A stretch of DNA of 64,000 nucleotides from NCBI RefSeq assembly GCF_002105555.1, contig NZ_CP020612.1:1480001-1544000 (forward strand), read 5' to 3'. Positions 45,000 through 53,924 of the stretch are shown here, piece after piece (the first letter of the stretch is position 1; the number at the start of each line of letters is the position of its first letter). This DNA is from Paracoccus contaminans (GTDB lineage Bacteria > Pseudomonadota > Alphaproteobacteria > Rhodobacterales > Rhodobacteraceae). The translations under genes and the position numbers were made by a program. The notes below the pieces were generated by a model, which made no database searches, was not told the DNA's origin, and was given only the letters and a program-made list of their open reading frames with translations.

Positions 45000-45812
45000 T
45001 CAGTCTGCCACGGTTTGCAGCGCTGCGGCAAGCGCGGCCACGAAGCCGGGCAGGTCCTGGATGTGCCAGCGCACATGGGGGCCGGGGGGCTGGCCGGCGG
45101 GCAGGGCATCAGGCCCATGCCGCCCCGGACCCACCAGAATCGTCCGCATTCCCAGCGAAAACGGCACTTCGAGGTTGCGCGGGTCGTCCTCGAACATGGC
45201 GGCGCGGGACGGGTTGATGCCATGGGCCGCAAGGACTGCGGCAAAGGATCGCGGGTCCGGCTTGGGGTGAAAGCCGGTTTCCTCGATCCCGCAGATCGCA
45301 TCGAAGACGGCCAGCCGGCGGCCCGCCAGCACCCGGCCCGCATAGGCCGCGTCGGCATTGGTGTGGATGATCCGCCGCCCCGGCAGCGCGGCGATGGCGC
45401 CCGCGAGGACGGGATCGGGCCTGAGCGGCGAAAGATCGATGTCATGGACATCGTCCAGAAAGGCGCGCGGATCGACCGCGTGGCGGGCCATCAGCCCGGC
45501 CAGCGTGGTGCCATGCTCGCGCCAGTACTGCGCGCGCAGGCGGCTCGCCTCGTCCGCGGAGGCGCCGGTCAGGCGGGCGACAAAGGCGGTCATCCGCGCC
45601 TCGATCTGCGGGAACAGTGCCGTTTCGGGCGGATAGAGGGTGTTGTCCAGATCGAAGATCCAGCAGGTCACGCCCGCGAAGTCGCGGGCCAGCGCGGCCG
45701 CGGTGGCGGTTGCCCTGCCGGGCGCCAGCGGGGCAGGCGCAGCTGCCTGCGGGGGGTGCGGGGCATCGCTGCCGCGCGTGCGCGGCGGGCGGGCCGGGGG
45801 CTGCGCCTTCAA
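45000..45812 (-). CDS. HAD-superfamily pyrimidine 5'-nucleotidase
   Basis: 270-residue HAD phosphatase. Motif I is WIFDLDNTLYPPETALFPQ (nucleophile Asp), motif II is RRIIHTNADAAYA, and motif III/IV is GFHPKPDPRSFAAVL with AAMFEDDPRNLEVP. The NTLYP pattern is typical of the SDT1-like pyrimidine 5'-nucleotidase group. The first 45 residues are Pro/Ala-rich and may not be translated; the true start may be internal. It lies 39 bp upstream of the 77-residue membrane-protein gene, on the same strand. Confidence 0.85.
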   Translation of the reverse strand: MKAQPPARPPRTRGSDAPHPPQAAAPAPLAPGRATATAAALARDFAGVTCWIFDLDNTLYPPETALFPQIEARMTAFVARLTGASADEASRLRAQYWREHGTTLAGLMARHAVDPRAFLDDVHDIDLSPLRPDPVLAGAIAALPGRRIIHTNADAAYAGRVLAGRRLAVFDAICGIEETGFHPKPDPRSFAAVLAAHGINPSRAAMFEDDPRNLEVPFSLGMRTILVGPGRHGPDALPAGQPPGPHVRWHIQDLPGFVAALAAALQTVAD

Positions 45813-46129
45813 GGCCGGCCGCCTTTGGGGCCGTGGGCAGGTCCGTGCCCGCCCGGCAAGGCCGCGGCCTGGCGCCCGGCCATGCCGCCTGCCGCGGCGG
45901 TGCCTGATGCCCCTGCGCGCGCCTGCGGGGGCGTTTCAGGGCCGTATGTCGGGATCGCCTGTCGCTGCATCGCCGCCCATCAAAGCAGATCGGCCGGGCA
46001 GATCAAGACTGCCCGTCCCGCTTCATCCCCCCTGCGGTCCGCGGCAGTCCGGCGCGAAAGGATATCCCCCAAGGGGCACGGGCCGGGCCGCCTTGCCTTT
46101 CGCGCCGCGCGCCGCGATCCTAGCAGGCC
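45813..46129. other. 317-bp intergenic region
   Basis: GC-rich gap between divergent HAD phosphatase and GntR genes. It must hold both promoters, but I see no convincing -35/-10 pair, operator or small gene in it. Confidence 0.4.
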
Positions 46130-46777
46130 ATGAAAGATGCCTATTCCCTGATCCTGTCGGCCATCGACAACGGCACTTATTGCCCCGGCGACCGGCTGGT
46201 CGAATCCGAACTGGCCGAACGCTTCGGCGTCAGCCGCACCCCCGTGCGCGAGGCGCTGCAGCGGCTGGAAACCCAGTCGATGCTGGCGCGCGACGGGCGT
46301 TCGCTGGTGGTGGCGACGCTCGACCACAACCAGCTGGCCGAGCTTTACACCGTCCGCACCGAGCTTGAGGCGCTGGCCGCCCGTCTTGCGGCGCGCCATG
46401 CCACGCGCGAGGAAACGCGCGTTCTGGGCCGGATGGTCGAGGAGGACCGGGCGGTGATCGACGATCCGCAGGCGCTCAGCCGCGCCAACCGGCGCTTTCA
46501 CCACCAGATCCATCTTGCCTCGCACAACCGCTATCTGGTGCAGCAGCTCGACATCGTGCACCGGACCATGGCCCTGATGGCGCGCACCTCGCTGGCCGCC
46601 GCGGGTAGGGGGGAAAAGACGCTGGCCGAACACCAGCGCATCGTCGATGCCATCGCGGCCGGTGATGCCGCGGCCGCCGAAGCGGCGCTGCGCGAACATA
46701 TCTCGACCGCCTTTGAAACGCGGCTGCGCGAATCCGCGCGCGCCTGGGCGGATACCATCGAACAGGAACGGCAATGA
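46130..46777 (+). CDS. GntR/FCD family transcriptional regulator
   Basis: 215 residues. The winged helix has DNGTYCPGDRLVESELAERF and SRTPVREALQRLETQ. An FCD ligand-binding domain follows, with LYTVRTELEALAARLAARHA, NRRFHHQIHLASHNRYL (metal-binding His) and EHQRIVDAIAAGD. FCD regulators usually sense organic acids. It is the first of three genes joined by ATGA overlaps, though the others (AlkA, esterase) do not suggest a shared substrate. Confidence 0.92.
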   Translation: MKDAYSLILSAIDNGTYCPGDRLVESELAERFGVSRTPVREALQRLETQSMLARDGRSLVVATLDHNQLAELYTVRTELEALAARLAARHATREETRVLGRMVEEDRAVIDDPQALSRANRRFHHQIHLASHNRYLVQQLDIVHRTMALMARTSLAAAGRGEKTLAEHQRIVDAIAAGDAAAAEAALREHISTAFETRLRESARAWADTIEQERQ

Positions 46778-47397
46778 GGGTGATCGAAACAGCGGCCGAT
46801 CTGGCCGAGGGCGCCGCTCATCTGGCCGCGGCCTGCCCGATCTGGGCAAAGATGCTGCCGCAGATCGGCCCCCTGCCGCTGCGCCGGCAACCCGGCGGAT
46901 TCGGGGCGCTCCGCGATGCGGTCGTCTCGCAGCAGCTTTCGGTGGCCTCGGCCGCGGCGATCGGCCGCAAGCTGGCGGCGGCCGGGCTGGACGGGGCACC
47001 TGCGATCTTGTCCGCCAGCGACGAGGCGCTGCGCGCCTGCGGGCTGTCGGCGCAGAAGATCCGCTATCTGCGCGGGATCGCCACGGCCGATCTCGATTTC
47101 GATGCGCTGGCCTTGATGCCCGATGAACAGGCCATCGCCGTGCTGACGGCGCTGCCGGGCATCGGCCGCTGGACGGCCGAAATCTATCTGATGTTCGCTC
47201 TGGGGCGCGCGGATGCCTTCTGTCCCGACGATCTGGCCCTGCAAGAGGCGGTGCGGATGCTTTACGGCCTGCCCGAACGCCCGCGCGGGCGGGCGCTGGC
47301 CGACATGGCCCGGCCATGGCAGCCATGGCGTTCGGTTGCGGCGCGCGGGCTGTGGGCCTATTACCGCATCGCCAAGGGACGCGAGGGGATCGCATGA
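46774..47397 (+). CDS. DNA-3-methyladenine glycosylase II (AlkA-like)
   Basis: 207-residue HhH-GPD base-excision glycosylase. The helix-hairpin-helix is LPGIGRWTAEIYLMFALGR and the catalytic Asp is in FCPDDLALQEAVR. It lacks the N-terminal domain of E. coli AlkA, as the short bacterial forms do. It overlaps both neighbours by 4 bp. It removes alkylated purines. Confidence 0.9.
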   Translation: MRVIETAADLAEGAAHLAAACPIWAKMLPQIGPLPLRRQPGGFGALRDAVVSQQLSVASAAAIGRKLAAAGLDGAPAILSASDEALRACGLSAQKIRYLRGIATADLDFDALALMPDEQAIAVLTALPGIGRWTAEIYLMFALGRADAFCPDDLALQEAVRMLYGLPERPRGRALADMARPWQPWRSVAARGLWAYYRIAKGREGIA

Positions 47398-48044
47398 CAC
47401 GGACGCTGCAATCGGGACGGCGGGGGCCGCTAAAGGCGGGTTCTGCCGTGGTGTTCCTGCACGGCTATGGCGCCGACGGCCCTGACCTGCTGGGTCTGGC
47501 CGAGCCCTTGGCCCGCCATTTGCCCGATACCGCGTTCCACGCGCCCAATGCGCCTGAACGCTGCGCCAACAATCCGATGGGATACCAGTGGTTTCCCATC
47601 CCCTGGATGGACGGCTCGACCGAGGAACAGGCGCGCGCCTCGCTGATGCGGTCGGCGGCGGATCTGGACGCCTATCTGGACGGGGTTCTGGCGGCCGAGG
47701 GGCTGGCCCCGGACCGGATGGTCGTGATCGGCTTTTCCCAGGGCACGATGATGGCGCTGCATGTCCTGCCGCGGCGGCCCAGGCCGGTGGCAGGGGTTGT
47801 GGGCATCTCGGGGCGGCTGCTGGGGGCCGACCTGCTGGACGAGGTGCGTGCCCGTCCGCCGATCCTGCTGATCCATGGCGACCATGATCCGGTTGTCCCC
47901 TATGCCGACATGGCGCTGGCCCGGACTGCGTTGCAGGGCGCCGGGTTCGATGTCGCGGACCATACCATGCGCGGCACCGGCCACGGCATTGCGCCCGATG
48001 GCGTCGCCGCCGCGCTGGCATTCGTGCAGCGCGTGCTGGGATAG
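47394..48044 (+). CDS. carboxylesterase/phospholipase family alpha/beta hydrolase
   Basis: 216-residue esterase of the phospholipase/carboxylesterase family. It has VVFLHGYGADGPDLLGLA (oxyanion hole), nucleophile GFSQGTMMALH, acid ILLIHGDHDPVVPYADM and His in GTGHGIAPDGV. The start is fixed by the ATGA overlap with the AlkA-like gene. The natural ester is unknown. Confidence 0.9.
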   Translation: MTRTLQSGRRGPLKAGSAVVFLHGYGADGPDLLGLAEPLARHLPDTAFHAPNAPERCANNPMGYQWFPIPWMDGSTEEQARASLMRSAADLDAYLDGVLAAEGLAPDRMVVIGFSQGTMMALHVLPRRPRPVAGVVGISGRLLGADLLDEVRARPPILLIHGDHDPVVPYADMALARTALQGAGFDVADHTMRGTGHGIAPDGVAAALAFVQRVLG

Positions 48045-48212
48045 GCGCAACGCCGGCCGGCTTGCCGGCGCTTGTCGGAAAATCGTCACGAACATGTCAT
48101 TCCCTCGTTGCTGCCGCGGGGCAGGACGGCTTGCGGCAGCACTTGCGCTGGATAAGGTAGGCCGCAAGGATGCTGCTGACGCCGGTGCCGCATGCACGGG
48201 AAGGGGGCAAGG

Positions 48213-48815
48213 ATGCTGGACGAGCGACAGGGCGAGGCGGATTTTCGCAGCCACTTCGTGCGCGACCCGGCCGCACTGCGCCGCAACCCGGCGCTGGTGC
48301 TGAACGCCGATTACCGCCCGCTCAGCTATTACCCGCTGTCGCTGTGGCCCTGGCAGGAGGCGATCAAGGCCGTCTTTCTGGACCGCGTCACGATCCTGGC
48401 CGAATACGACGAGGTCGTGCGAAGCCAGCGCGAGGCGATACGCATCCCCTCGGTCGTGGTGCTGAAGGATTATGTGAAACCCAGGAAGCGCGTGGCATTC
48501 ACGCGCTTCAATCTTTTTCTGCGGGACGAGTTCTGCTGCCAGTATTGCGGCTCACGGGGCGATCTGACCTTTGATCATGTGGTGCCCCGCTCGCGCGGGG
48601 GTGTGACCAGCTGGGAAAACGTGGTCGCCGCCTGTTCGCCCTGCAACCTGCGCAAGGCCAACAAGAGCCTGCGCGCCTCGGGGATGCGGCTGCGCCGCAC
48701 GCCCGCCCGGCCGACGGCCGAGGACATGCACGCCATCGGACGGCGCTTTCCGCCCAATCACCTGCATGTCAGCTGGATCGACTATCTCTATTGGGACGCC
48801 GAGCTGGAAAGCTGA
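48213..48815 (+). CDS. HNH endonuclease
   Basis: 200 residues from ATG 48213, preceded by GGGGG; an ATG at 48192 lacks a ribosome-binding site. The HNH zinc module is CCQYCGSRGDLTFDHVVPRS, then CSPCNLRKANKSL. The N-terminal part LVLNADYRPLSYYPLSLWPW is conserved in a housekeeping HNH family widespread in alphaproteobacteria. No restriction-modification or phage genes lie near, so a repair role is more likely than defence. Confidence 0.9.
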   Translation: MLDERQGEADFRSHFVRDPAALRRNPALVLNADYRPLSYYPLSLWPWQEAIKAVFLDRVTILAEYDEVVRSQREAIRIPSVVVLKDYVKPRKRVAFTRFNLFLRDEFCCQYCGSRGDLTFDHVVPRSRGGVTSWENVVAACSPCNLRKANKSLRASGMRLRRTPARPTAEDMHAIGRRFPPNHLHVSWIDYLYWDAELES

Positions 48816-48819
48816 ACCC

Positions 48820-49029
48820 TCAGGCCCCGGGCGTGCGATGCGAACCGGGGCCGAGGCCCCGGCCCGGACCCCCGCCCTGACGCGTCAGCAGATGGGCCAG
48901 CAAGGCCGCGGAACCAAGCCCCAACGCCAGGACGCCCGGCGGAACCCCGGCGGCCAGCGCCAGCAGCAGCGACGTTCCGGCAGCCAGAATCACCACGGCG
49001 ACCAGCATGAGAAAATGGGGCAGGGGCAT
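48820..49029 (-). CDS. small membrane protein with Gly/Arg-rich tail
   Basis: 69 residues starting at ATG 49029 with a good GGAGG seven bases upstream. Two hydrophobic segments (about 5-25 and 30-48) are followed by a Gly/Arg/Pro tail (QGGGPGRGLGPGSHRTPGA). It converges with the HNH gene, with stops 4 bp apart. No family is recognised. Confidence 0.6.
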   Translation of the reverse strand: MPLPHFLMLVAVVILAAGTSLLLALAAGVPPGVLALGLGSAALLAHLLTRQGGGPGRGLGPGSHRTPGA

Positions 49030-49173
49030 CGCATCCTCCGTATCGGAGAAATATGGGCGCATGGGCTGCGGATGAAAACCCTTGCGCCGTCCGGCGGCAG
49101 CAAGTTCCCCGCCGCAGCCCTGCGTTAAAGCGGGCGGCTTGCCGATATTCTTATATTGTTCCAATGTGCCGCT

Positions 49174-50253
49174 ATGCTGCCCCCGCGCAATCGCCACGAA
49201 TCGCCCAAGGGCCGCGGCGCGGTCCACCGCCCGGCCGGCCGGTTCGAGCCCTATCAGGCCGTGCCCGAGGATGACGGGTGGGACAGCCCGCCCGAGGAAC
49301 GGCCCGTCCGCACCGAAATCGCGATCGAATCGCCGCGCAGCATCATCACCCGCAACCGCTCGCCCGATGTGCCCTTCGACCGATCGGTGAACCCTTATCG
49401 GGGGTGCGAACATGGCTGCATCTATTGCTTTGCCCGGCCCAGCCATTCCTATCTGGGCCTGTCGCCGGGGCTGGATTTCGAAACCCGCATCATCGCCAGG
49501 CCCGAGGCGCCCGCGCGCCTGGCCGAGGAGATCGCCCGCCCCGGCTATGCCGTTGCCCCGATCGCCTTCGGCACCAACACCGACCCCTATCAGCCGGCCG
49601 AATCGCGGCTGGGCATCATGCGGGGCTGCCTGCAGGTGCTGGCCGACTGGAACCATCCGGTCAGCATCGTGACGCGCGGGCGCACCGTCCTGCGCGATCT
49701 TGACCTGATCGGCGCGATGGCCGCACGCGGACAGGTATTCGTGGGGGTATCGCTGACCACGCTGGATGCGGCGCTGGCGCGCCGGATGGAGCCCCGTGCC
49801 CCGGCCCCGGCGACGCGGCTGGCGATGATCGGGGCACTGGCGGCGGCCGGGGTCCGCGTGCGCGTGTTATGCGCCCCGATCATCCCCGGCCTGACCGACC
49901 ACGAGATCGAATCGCTGCTTGCCGCCGCGCGCGAGGCCGGGGCCGCGACAGCCAGCATGATCCCCCTGCGCCTGCCCCATGAGGTTGCGCCGCTATTCCG
50001 CGACTGGCTGGACCGCCACCACCCCGGCAAGGCCGCCCATGTCATGCACCGTATCCAGGCGATGCGGGGCGGGCGCGACAACGATCCGCGCTTTGGCACC
50101 CGCATGAGGGGCGAGGGGATCGAGGCCGATCTTCTTCACCAGCGCTTCCGCCTTGCCCGCAGGCGCCTCGGTTATGACAGCGACAGCCCGCCGCTGGACT
50201 GCTCGCGCTTTGCCCCGCCGCCGCGGCGGGGCGACCAGCTGACGCTGTTCTGA
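49174..50253 (+). CDS. PA0069-family radical SAM protein
   Basis: About 359 residues from ATG 49174 (ATG 49156 is also possible). The [4Fe-4S]/SAM site is RGCEHGCIYCFARPSHSYLG (CxxxCxYC), in the spore photoproduct lyase-like branch (Rv2578c/PA0069 group). It is followed by IAFGTNTDPYQPAESRLGIM and VSIVTRGRTVLRDLDLI. Its reaction is not established. It is convergent with trpS, with two opposed dispersed-repeat copies between them. Confidence 0.9.
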   Translation: MLPPRNRHESPKGRGAVHRPAGRFEPYQAVPEDDGWDSPPEERPVRTEIAIESPRSIITRNRSPDVPFDRSVNPYRGCEHGCIYCFARPSHSYLGLSPGLDFETRIIARPEAPARLAEEIARPGYAVAPIAFGTNTDPYQPAESRLGIMRGCLQVLADWNHPVSIVTRGRTVLRDLDLIGAMAARGQVFVGVSLTTLDAALARRMEPRAPAPATRLAMIGALAAAGVRVRVLCAPIIPGLTDHEIESLLAAAREAGAATASMIPLRLPHEVAPLFRDWLDRHHPGKAAHVMHRIQAMRGGRDNDPRFGTRMRGEGIEADLLHQRFRLARRRLGYDSDSPPLDCSRFAPPPRRGDQLTLF

Positions 50254-50264
50254 CCCGCGGCGCG

Positions 50265-50310
50265 GCCGGACCGGGGGTTTCACACCCCCGGACCCCCGTG
50301 GGATATTTAG
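50265..50310 (+). repeat. dispersed hairpin-GGATATTT element, copy 7
   Basis: CCGGACCGGGGG-tttcaca-CCCCCGGACCCCCGTGGGATATTTA, 12 bp after the radical SAM gene. It faces copy 8. Confidence 0.72.
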
Positions 50311-50349
50311 GGCCGCCCGAATGTCCCTCGGGCGGCCCCAAATATCCCG
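50300..50349. repeat. inverted repeat joining copies 7 and 8
   Basis: GGGATATTTaGGGCCGCCCGA and TCGGGCGGCCCcAAATATCCC around a short central loop, 20 of 21 paired positions. It would form a large cruciform or a bidirectional terminator-like hairpin between convergent genes. Confidence 0.75.
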
Positions 50350-50389
50350 GGGGGAGCGCGGGACGCGCGGGGGGCAGCGCCCCCCTTAC
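50329..50389 (-). repeat. dispersed hairpin-GGATATTT element, copy 8
   Basis: On the minus strand: GGGGGGCGCTGCCCCCC hairpin, GC-rich spacer, CCCCCCGGGATATTTGG. It begins at the trpS stop and points away from trpS towards copy 7. Confidence 0.72.
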
Positions 50390-51408
50390 CGCCGCGCCGC
50401 GGGGATCATGCCCATGATCTCGCGCGCCTCGGCGATGATCGGCTCGGCAATGGCATTGGCGCGATGGGCGCCGTCCTGCAGGATGCGGTCGATCTCGTCC
50501 GGGGCGGCGGTCAGTTCGGCCATGCGGCGGGTGATCGGGGCGAGCATCTCGACCGCCAGTTCGGCCAGCGCGGGTTTGAAGGCGCCAAAGCCCTGACCCT
50601 CGAACCGGGCCAGCACCGCGTCCTGCGGCTCGCCCGACAGGGCGGCGAAGATGTTGACCAGGTTGCGCGCCTCGGGGCGGTCCTTCAGCCCGTCCATCGT
50701 TGCGGGCAGGGGGTCGGCATCGGTGCGGGCCTTGCGGATCTTCTGCGCGATGGTGTCGGCGTCGTCGGTCAGGTTGATGCGGCTGGCGTCCGAGGGGTCG
50801 GACTTGGACATCTTCTTCGTCCCGTCGCGCAGCGACATCACGCGCGTTGCGGCGCCCTCGATCACCGGCTCGGGGATGGGGAAGAAATCAACGCCATAGT
50901 CGTGGTTGAACTTGGCCGCGATGTCACGGGTCAGCTCGACATGCTGCTTCTGGTCCTCGCCCACCGGGACATGGGTGGCGTGATAGGCCAGGATATCGGC
51001 GGCCATCAGCGCCGGATAGGCGAACAGGCCCAGCGACTGCGCCTCGGCGTTCTTGCCGGCCTTGTCCTTCCACTGGGTCATGCGGTTCATCCAGCCCATG
51101 CGCGCCACGCATGACAGCATCCAGCCCAGCTCGGCATGGGCGGGAACGTGGCTCTGCGCGAACAGGATCGACTGCGCGGGATCGACGCCGGACGCGATGA
51201 AGCCCGCCGCCAGTTCGCGCGTCTGACGCCGCAGGGCCGCGGGATCCTGCCAGACGGTAATGGCGTGCAGGTCCACAAGGCAGAAGACCGTCTCGACCTT
51301 GCCCTGTCCGTCCGCGAACCGCTTGAGCGCGCCCAGGTAGTTGCCCAGCGTCAGCCCCCCGGACGGCTGGATGCCGGAAAAGATGCGGGGGGTTCGGTCG
51401 GGCGCCAT
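50386..51408 (-). CDS. trpS: tryptophanyl-tRNA synthetase
   Basis: Class I aminoacyl-tRNA synthetase, 340 residues. The HIGH-equivalent region is [20 protein letters not shown] and the KMSKS loop is [35 protein letters not shown] is also typical. It is divergent from the rhomboid-like gene. In this lineage trpS is often near glnD and murJ, as here. Confidence 0.97.
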   Translation of the reverse strand: MAPDRTPRIFSGIQPSGGLTLGNYLGALKRFADGQGKVETVFCLVDLHAITVWQDPAALRRQTRELAAGFIASGVDPAQSILFAQSHVPAHAELGWMLSCVARMGWMNRMTQWKDKAGKNAEAQSLGLFAYPALMAADILAYHATHVPVGEDQKQHVELTRDIAAKFNHDYGVDFFPIPEPVIEGAATRVMSLRDGTKKMSKSDPSDASRINLTDDADTIAQKIRKARTDADPLPATMDGLKDRPEARNLVNIFAALSGEPQDAVLARFEGQGFGAFKPALAELAVEMLAPITRRMAELTAAPDEIDRILQDGAHRANAIAEPIIAEAREIMGMIPAARR

Positions 51409-51491
51409 GGGTCAAGCCTGCTGGAAAAATGGTCCCGGCCGGATTACCGCTAGGGCCGAACGGGCGCAACCGCCCCAGCAAAGGATGAACC

Positions 51492-52202
51492 ATGCGCCCC
51501 GGATATGACGAAAGCCCCGTGAACCCGGTTCCCGCCGTGGTCTGGCTGCTGGCCCTGCCCATCATCGCATCCGAGGTTTATTTCGGTCTGGGACGGCTCG
51601 GCTTTCTGGCGGGGGGCACGGGGGCGGGATCGGTCGCGCGCCAGATCATGGTCGAACGCACCGCCTTTGCGCCCGAATTCCTGATCCGCGCCTGGGGCCG
51701 GCGCAGCATCGAGGGGGCAGAGCTGTGGCGCCTGCTGGCCTATCCCTTCGTGCATTATTCCCTGACCCATGCGGTCTTCGTGACCGTGTTCCTGCTGGCG
51801 TTGGGAAACATGGTGGCGCGGGCGATGCGTCCCCTTGCGGTCGCCGTGCTGTTCATCGCCTCGGCGGTGGGGGCCGGCATCGTCTATGCGCTGGTCGCGG
51901 CGCTGCTGCCGGGGCTGCGCTTTGATGCGCTGGTGGGGGGCTATCCGGCGGTCTATGGCCTGCTGGGCGCCTTCACCTTCCTGCTGTGGACGCGGCTGGG
52001 GCAGGAACATGCCAACCAGCTGAGGGCCTTTTCCCTGATCGGGATCATGCTGGCCTTCCAGCTTGTGTTCGGCATCCTGTTCGGCAGTTCGGGCAAGAAC
52101 TGGATCGGCGAGGTCACCGGCTTTGCGATCGGGTTCCTGCTGTCCTTCGTGCTGGCGCCGGGGGGGCTGTCGCGCCTGCGCCGCACGATCCGCCACCGCT
52201 GA
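51492..52202 (+). CDS. rhomboid-like membrane protein, probably catalytically inactive
   Basis: 236 residues with six or more membrane segments in a rhomboid arrangement, including the WR motif (ELWRLLAYPFVHYSLTHAVF). The catalytic residues seem lost. The GxSG serine position reads GGYPAVYGLLGA (Tyr151 for Ser). The TM6 His position reads NWIGEVTGFAIG (Glu207 for His). The oxyanion Asn, four residues after His93, is Val97. It is therefore better called a rhomboid-like pseudoprotease than a serine protease. It lies between trpS and murJ on the opposite strand. Confidence 0.8.
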   Translation: MRPGYDESPVNPVPAVVWLLALPIIASEVYFGLGRLGFLAGGTGAGSVARQIMVERTAFAPEFLIRAWGRRSIEGAELWRLLAYPFVHYSLTHAVFVTVFLLALGNMVARAMRPLAVAVLFIASAVGAGIVYALVAALLPGLRFDALVGGYPAVYGLLGAFTFLLWTRLGQEHANQLRAFSLIGIMLAFQLVFGILFGSSGKNWIGEVTGFAIGFLLSFVLAPGGLSRLRRTIRHR

Positions 52203-52218
52203 AGGGCGCTGCGCCCCC

Positions 52219-53751
52219 TTAGCGTCCGCGGCGCACGGCGCTGCGCAGCGCCTGTGTGCTGACCGCGCCTGTCGCAAAGCTCAGCGCGAAATAAAGCGCG
52301 GCGCCCGCGATGACCAGAACGGCAAGGCCGGCGGCATCCCCTTCGCCATCTGCGGCAAGCCAGCGGCGCAGGAACCACAGCCCCGCCGCCATGCCCGCGG
52401 CGCTGAGGATCATGCGCGGCACGGTGCGCAGCAGCCTTGCATCGGCGCGAGCGGCCTGTCCCATCCCGCGCGTGCCCCGCCACAGCTGGGCCACCATGAC
52501 CCATGCCGCCGCCGTGGTGCCCAGCGCCGCCGCCAGAAAGCCCGCCGCGCCCATCAGGCCGAAGGCAACGGCCGCGTTCACCACCATCGAGATCAGCGCA
52601 TAGCGGAACGGCGTGCGCGTATCCTCGCGCGCGAAATACAGCGGTTGCAGGATCTTCTGCATGACAAAGGCGGGCAGGCCCAGCGCATAGACGATCAGCG
52701 CCCGCGCGGTCTGCTGGGTGTCATGGGCGTCGAACTGGCCACGCTGGAACAGCGTCGCCACCATCGGCACGGCGATGATCGCGATGGCAAAGGCCGCCGG
52801 CAGGGTCAGGAACATCCCGAACTCGGTCGCGCGGGAATAGGCGGACTGCCCGCCCGCCTCGTCCCCCGCCCGCAGGCGGCGCGACAGTTCGGGCAGCAGC
52901 ACCACGGCCACCGCCGCCCCCACCACACCCAGCGGCAACTGATACAGCCGGTCGGAATAGGACAGCCACCCGATCGCCCCGTCGAAGAAGGATCCCACCT
53001 GCCGCCCGACCAGCAGGTTCACCTGGACGACCCCGCCGGCAAAGATCGCCGGCACCGCGATGGCCAGCAGGCGGCGCATGTCCGGCGTCATCCGCGGCCG
53101 GCGCGGGACAAAGCGCCATCCGCTGCGCGCCGCGTCCCACCAGACCAGCCCCAGCTGGGCGATGCCCGTGACCGGCGTCGCCCAGGCCAGCGTCAGCCCC
53201 AGATCCCAGCCGAGCGCCCGGCCCGCCAGCATCCCGAGGATGAACAGCAGGTTGAGCAGCACCGGCGCCGCCGCCGCCGCCGTGAAGCGGCCATTGGCAT
53301 TCAGCACCCCCGACACCATCGAGGCCAGCGAGATCAGCAGGATATAGGGAAAGGTGATGCGCCCGTATTCCACCGCCAGGCCGAAGCGGTCGTCCCCGGC
53401 AAACCCGGCCGCCATCAGCCACACCAGCGCCGGCATGGCCACCATCGCCACCGCCGAAAACAGCGCGACGACCCAGGCCAGCCCCGAAAAAGCGTCCTGC
53501 GCAAAGCCCTGCGGATCGTCCCGGCCCTCCAGCTTCTTGGAAAACATCGGCACGAAGGCGGTGTTGAAGGCACCCTCGGCAAAGAAGCGCCGGAACATGT
53601 TGGGCAGCGACAGCGCGACCAGGAAGGCCTCGGCCATGGGGCCGGTGCCCAGCCAGGCGGCCATCAGGATGTCGCGCACGAAGCCCGACAGCCGCGACAG
53701 GAATGTCCACAATCCGACCGAGACAAAGCCTCGCACCAATCCGCCGCGCAT
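52219..53751 (-). CDS. murJ: lipid II flippase MurJ
   Basis: 510-residue polytopic membrane protein of the MVF/MATE-like family that flips lipid II for peptidoglycan synthesis. It has about 14 hydrophobic segments and family motifs TFLSRLSGFVRDILMAAWLG, EAFLVALSLPNMFRRFFAEG and AFNTAFVPMFSK. The start MRGGLVRGFVSVGLWT at 53751 is preferred; upstream residues are unlike the family. It lies downstream of glnD on the same strand, with a dispersed repeat copy in the 173-bp gap. Confidence 0.96.
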   Translation of the reverse strand: MRGGLVRGFVSVGLWTFLSRLSGFVRDILMAAWLGTGPMAEAFLVALSLPNMFRRFFAEGAFNTAFVPMFSKKLEGRDDPQGFAQDAFSGLAWVVALFSAVAMVAMPALVWLMAAGFAGDDRFGLAVEYGRITFPYILLISLASMVSGVLNANGRFTAAAAAPVLLNLLFILGMLAGRALGWDLGLTLAWATPVTGIAQLGLVWWDAARSGWRFVPRRPRMTPDMRRLLAIAVPAIFAGGVVQVNLLVGRQVGSFFDGAIGWLSYSDRLYQLPLGVVGAAVAVVLLPELSRRLRAGDEAGGQSAYSRATEFGMFLTLPAAFAIAIIAVPMVATLFQRGQFDAHDTQQTARALIVYALGLPAFVMQKILQPLYFAREDTRTPFRYALISMVVNAAVAFGLMGAAGFLAAALGTTAAAWVMVAQLWRGTRGMGQAARADARLLRTVPRMILSAAGMAAGLWFLRRWLAADGEGDAAGLAVLVIAGAALYFALSFATGAVSTQALRSAVRRGR

Positions 53752-53844
53752 CCTGATCCTTTCGGCCGGGTTTCCGGCCCCCCGCCTAGACCTGCCGCCC
53801 CAAGGCCCGCAAGCCCCGGCGGCATGTCCCGGCCGCCATGGGCG

Positions 53845-53912
53845 TTCTTCTGCACGCAAATATCCTGGGGGGAGGGCGCGTCAGCGACCGGGGGGCAAAG
53901 CCCCCCCTTGCG
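53845..53912 (-). repeat. dispersed hairpin-GGATATTT element, copy 9
   Basis: On the minus strand: GGGGGGCTTTGCCCCCC hairpin, spacer, CCCCCCAGGATATTT and tail GCGTGCAGAAGAACGCC. It lies between glnD and murJ, in the direction of transcription. Confidence 0.72.
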
Positions 53913-53924
53913 CCGCGTGCCCGA

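Noticed and set aside
48213..48815. HNH endonuclease as part of a restriction or phage-defence island
   Set aside because: It belongs to a housekeeping HNH family, and its neighbours are an esterase and a small membrane protein, with no methylase or specificity gene.
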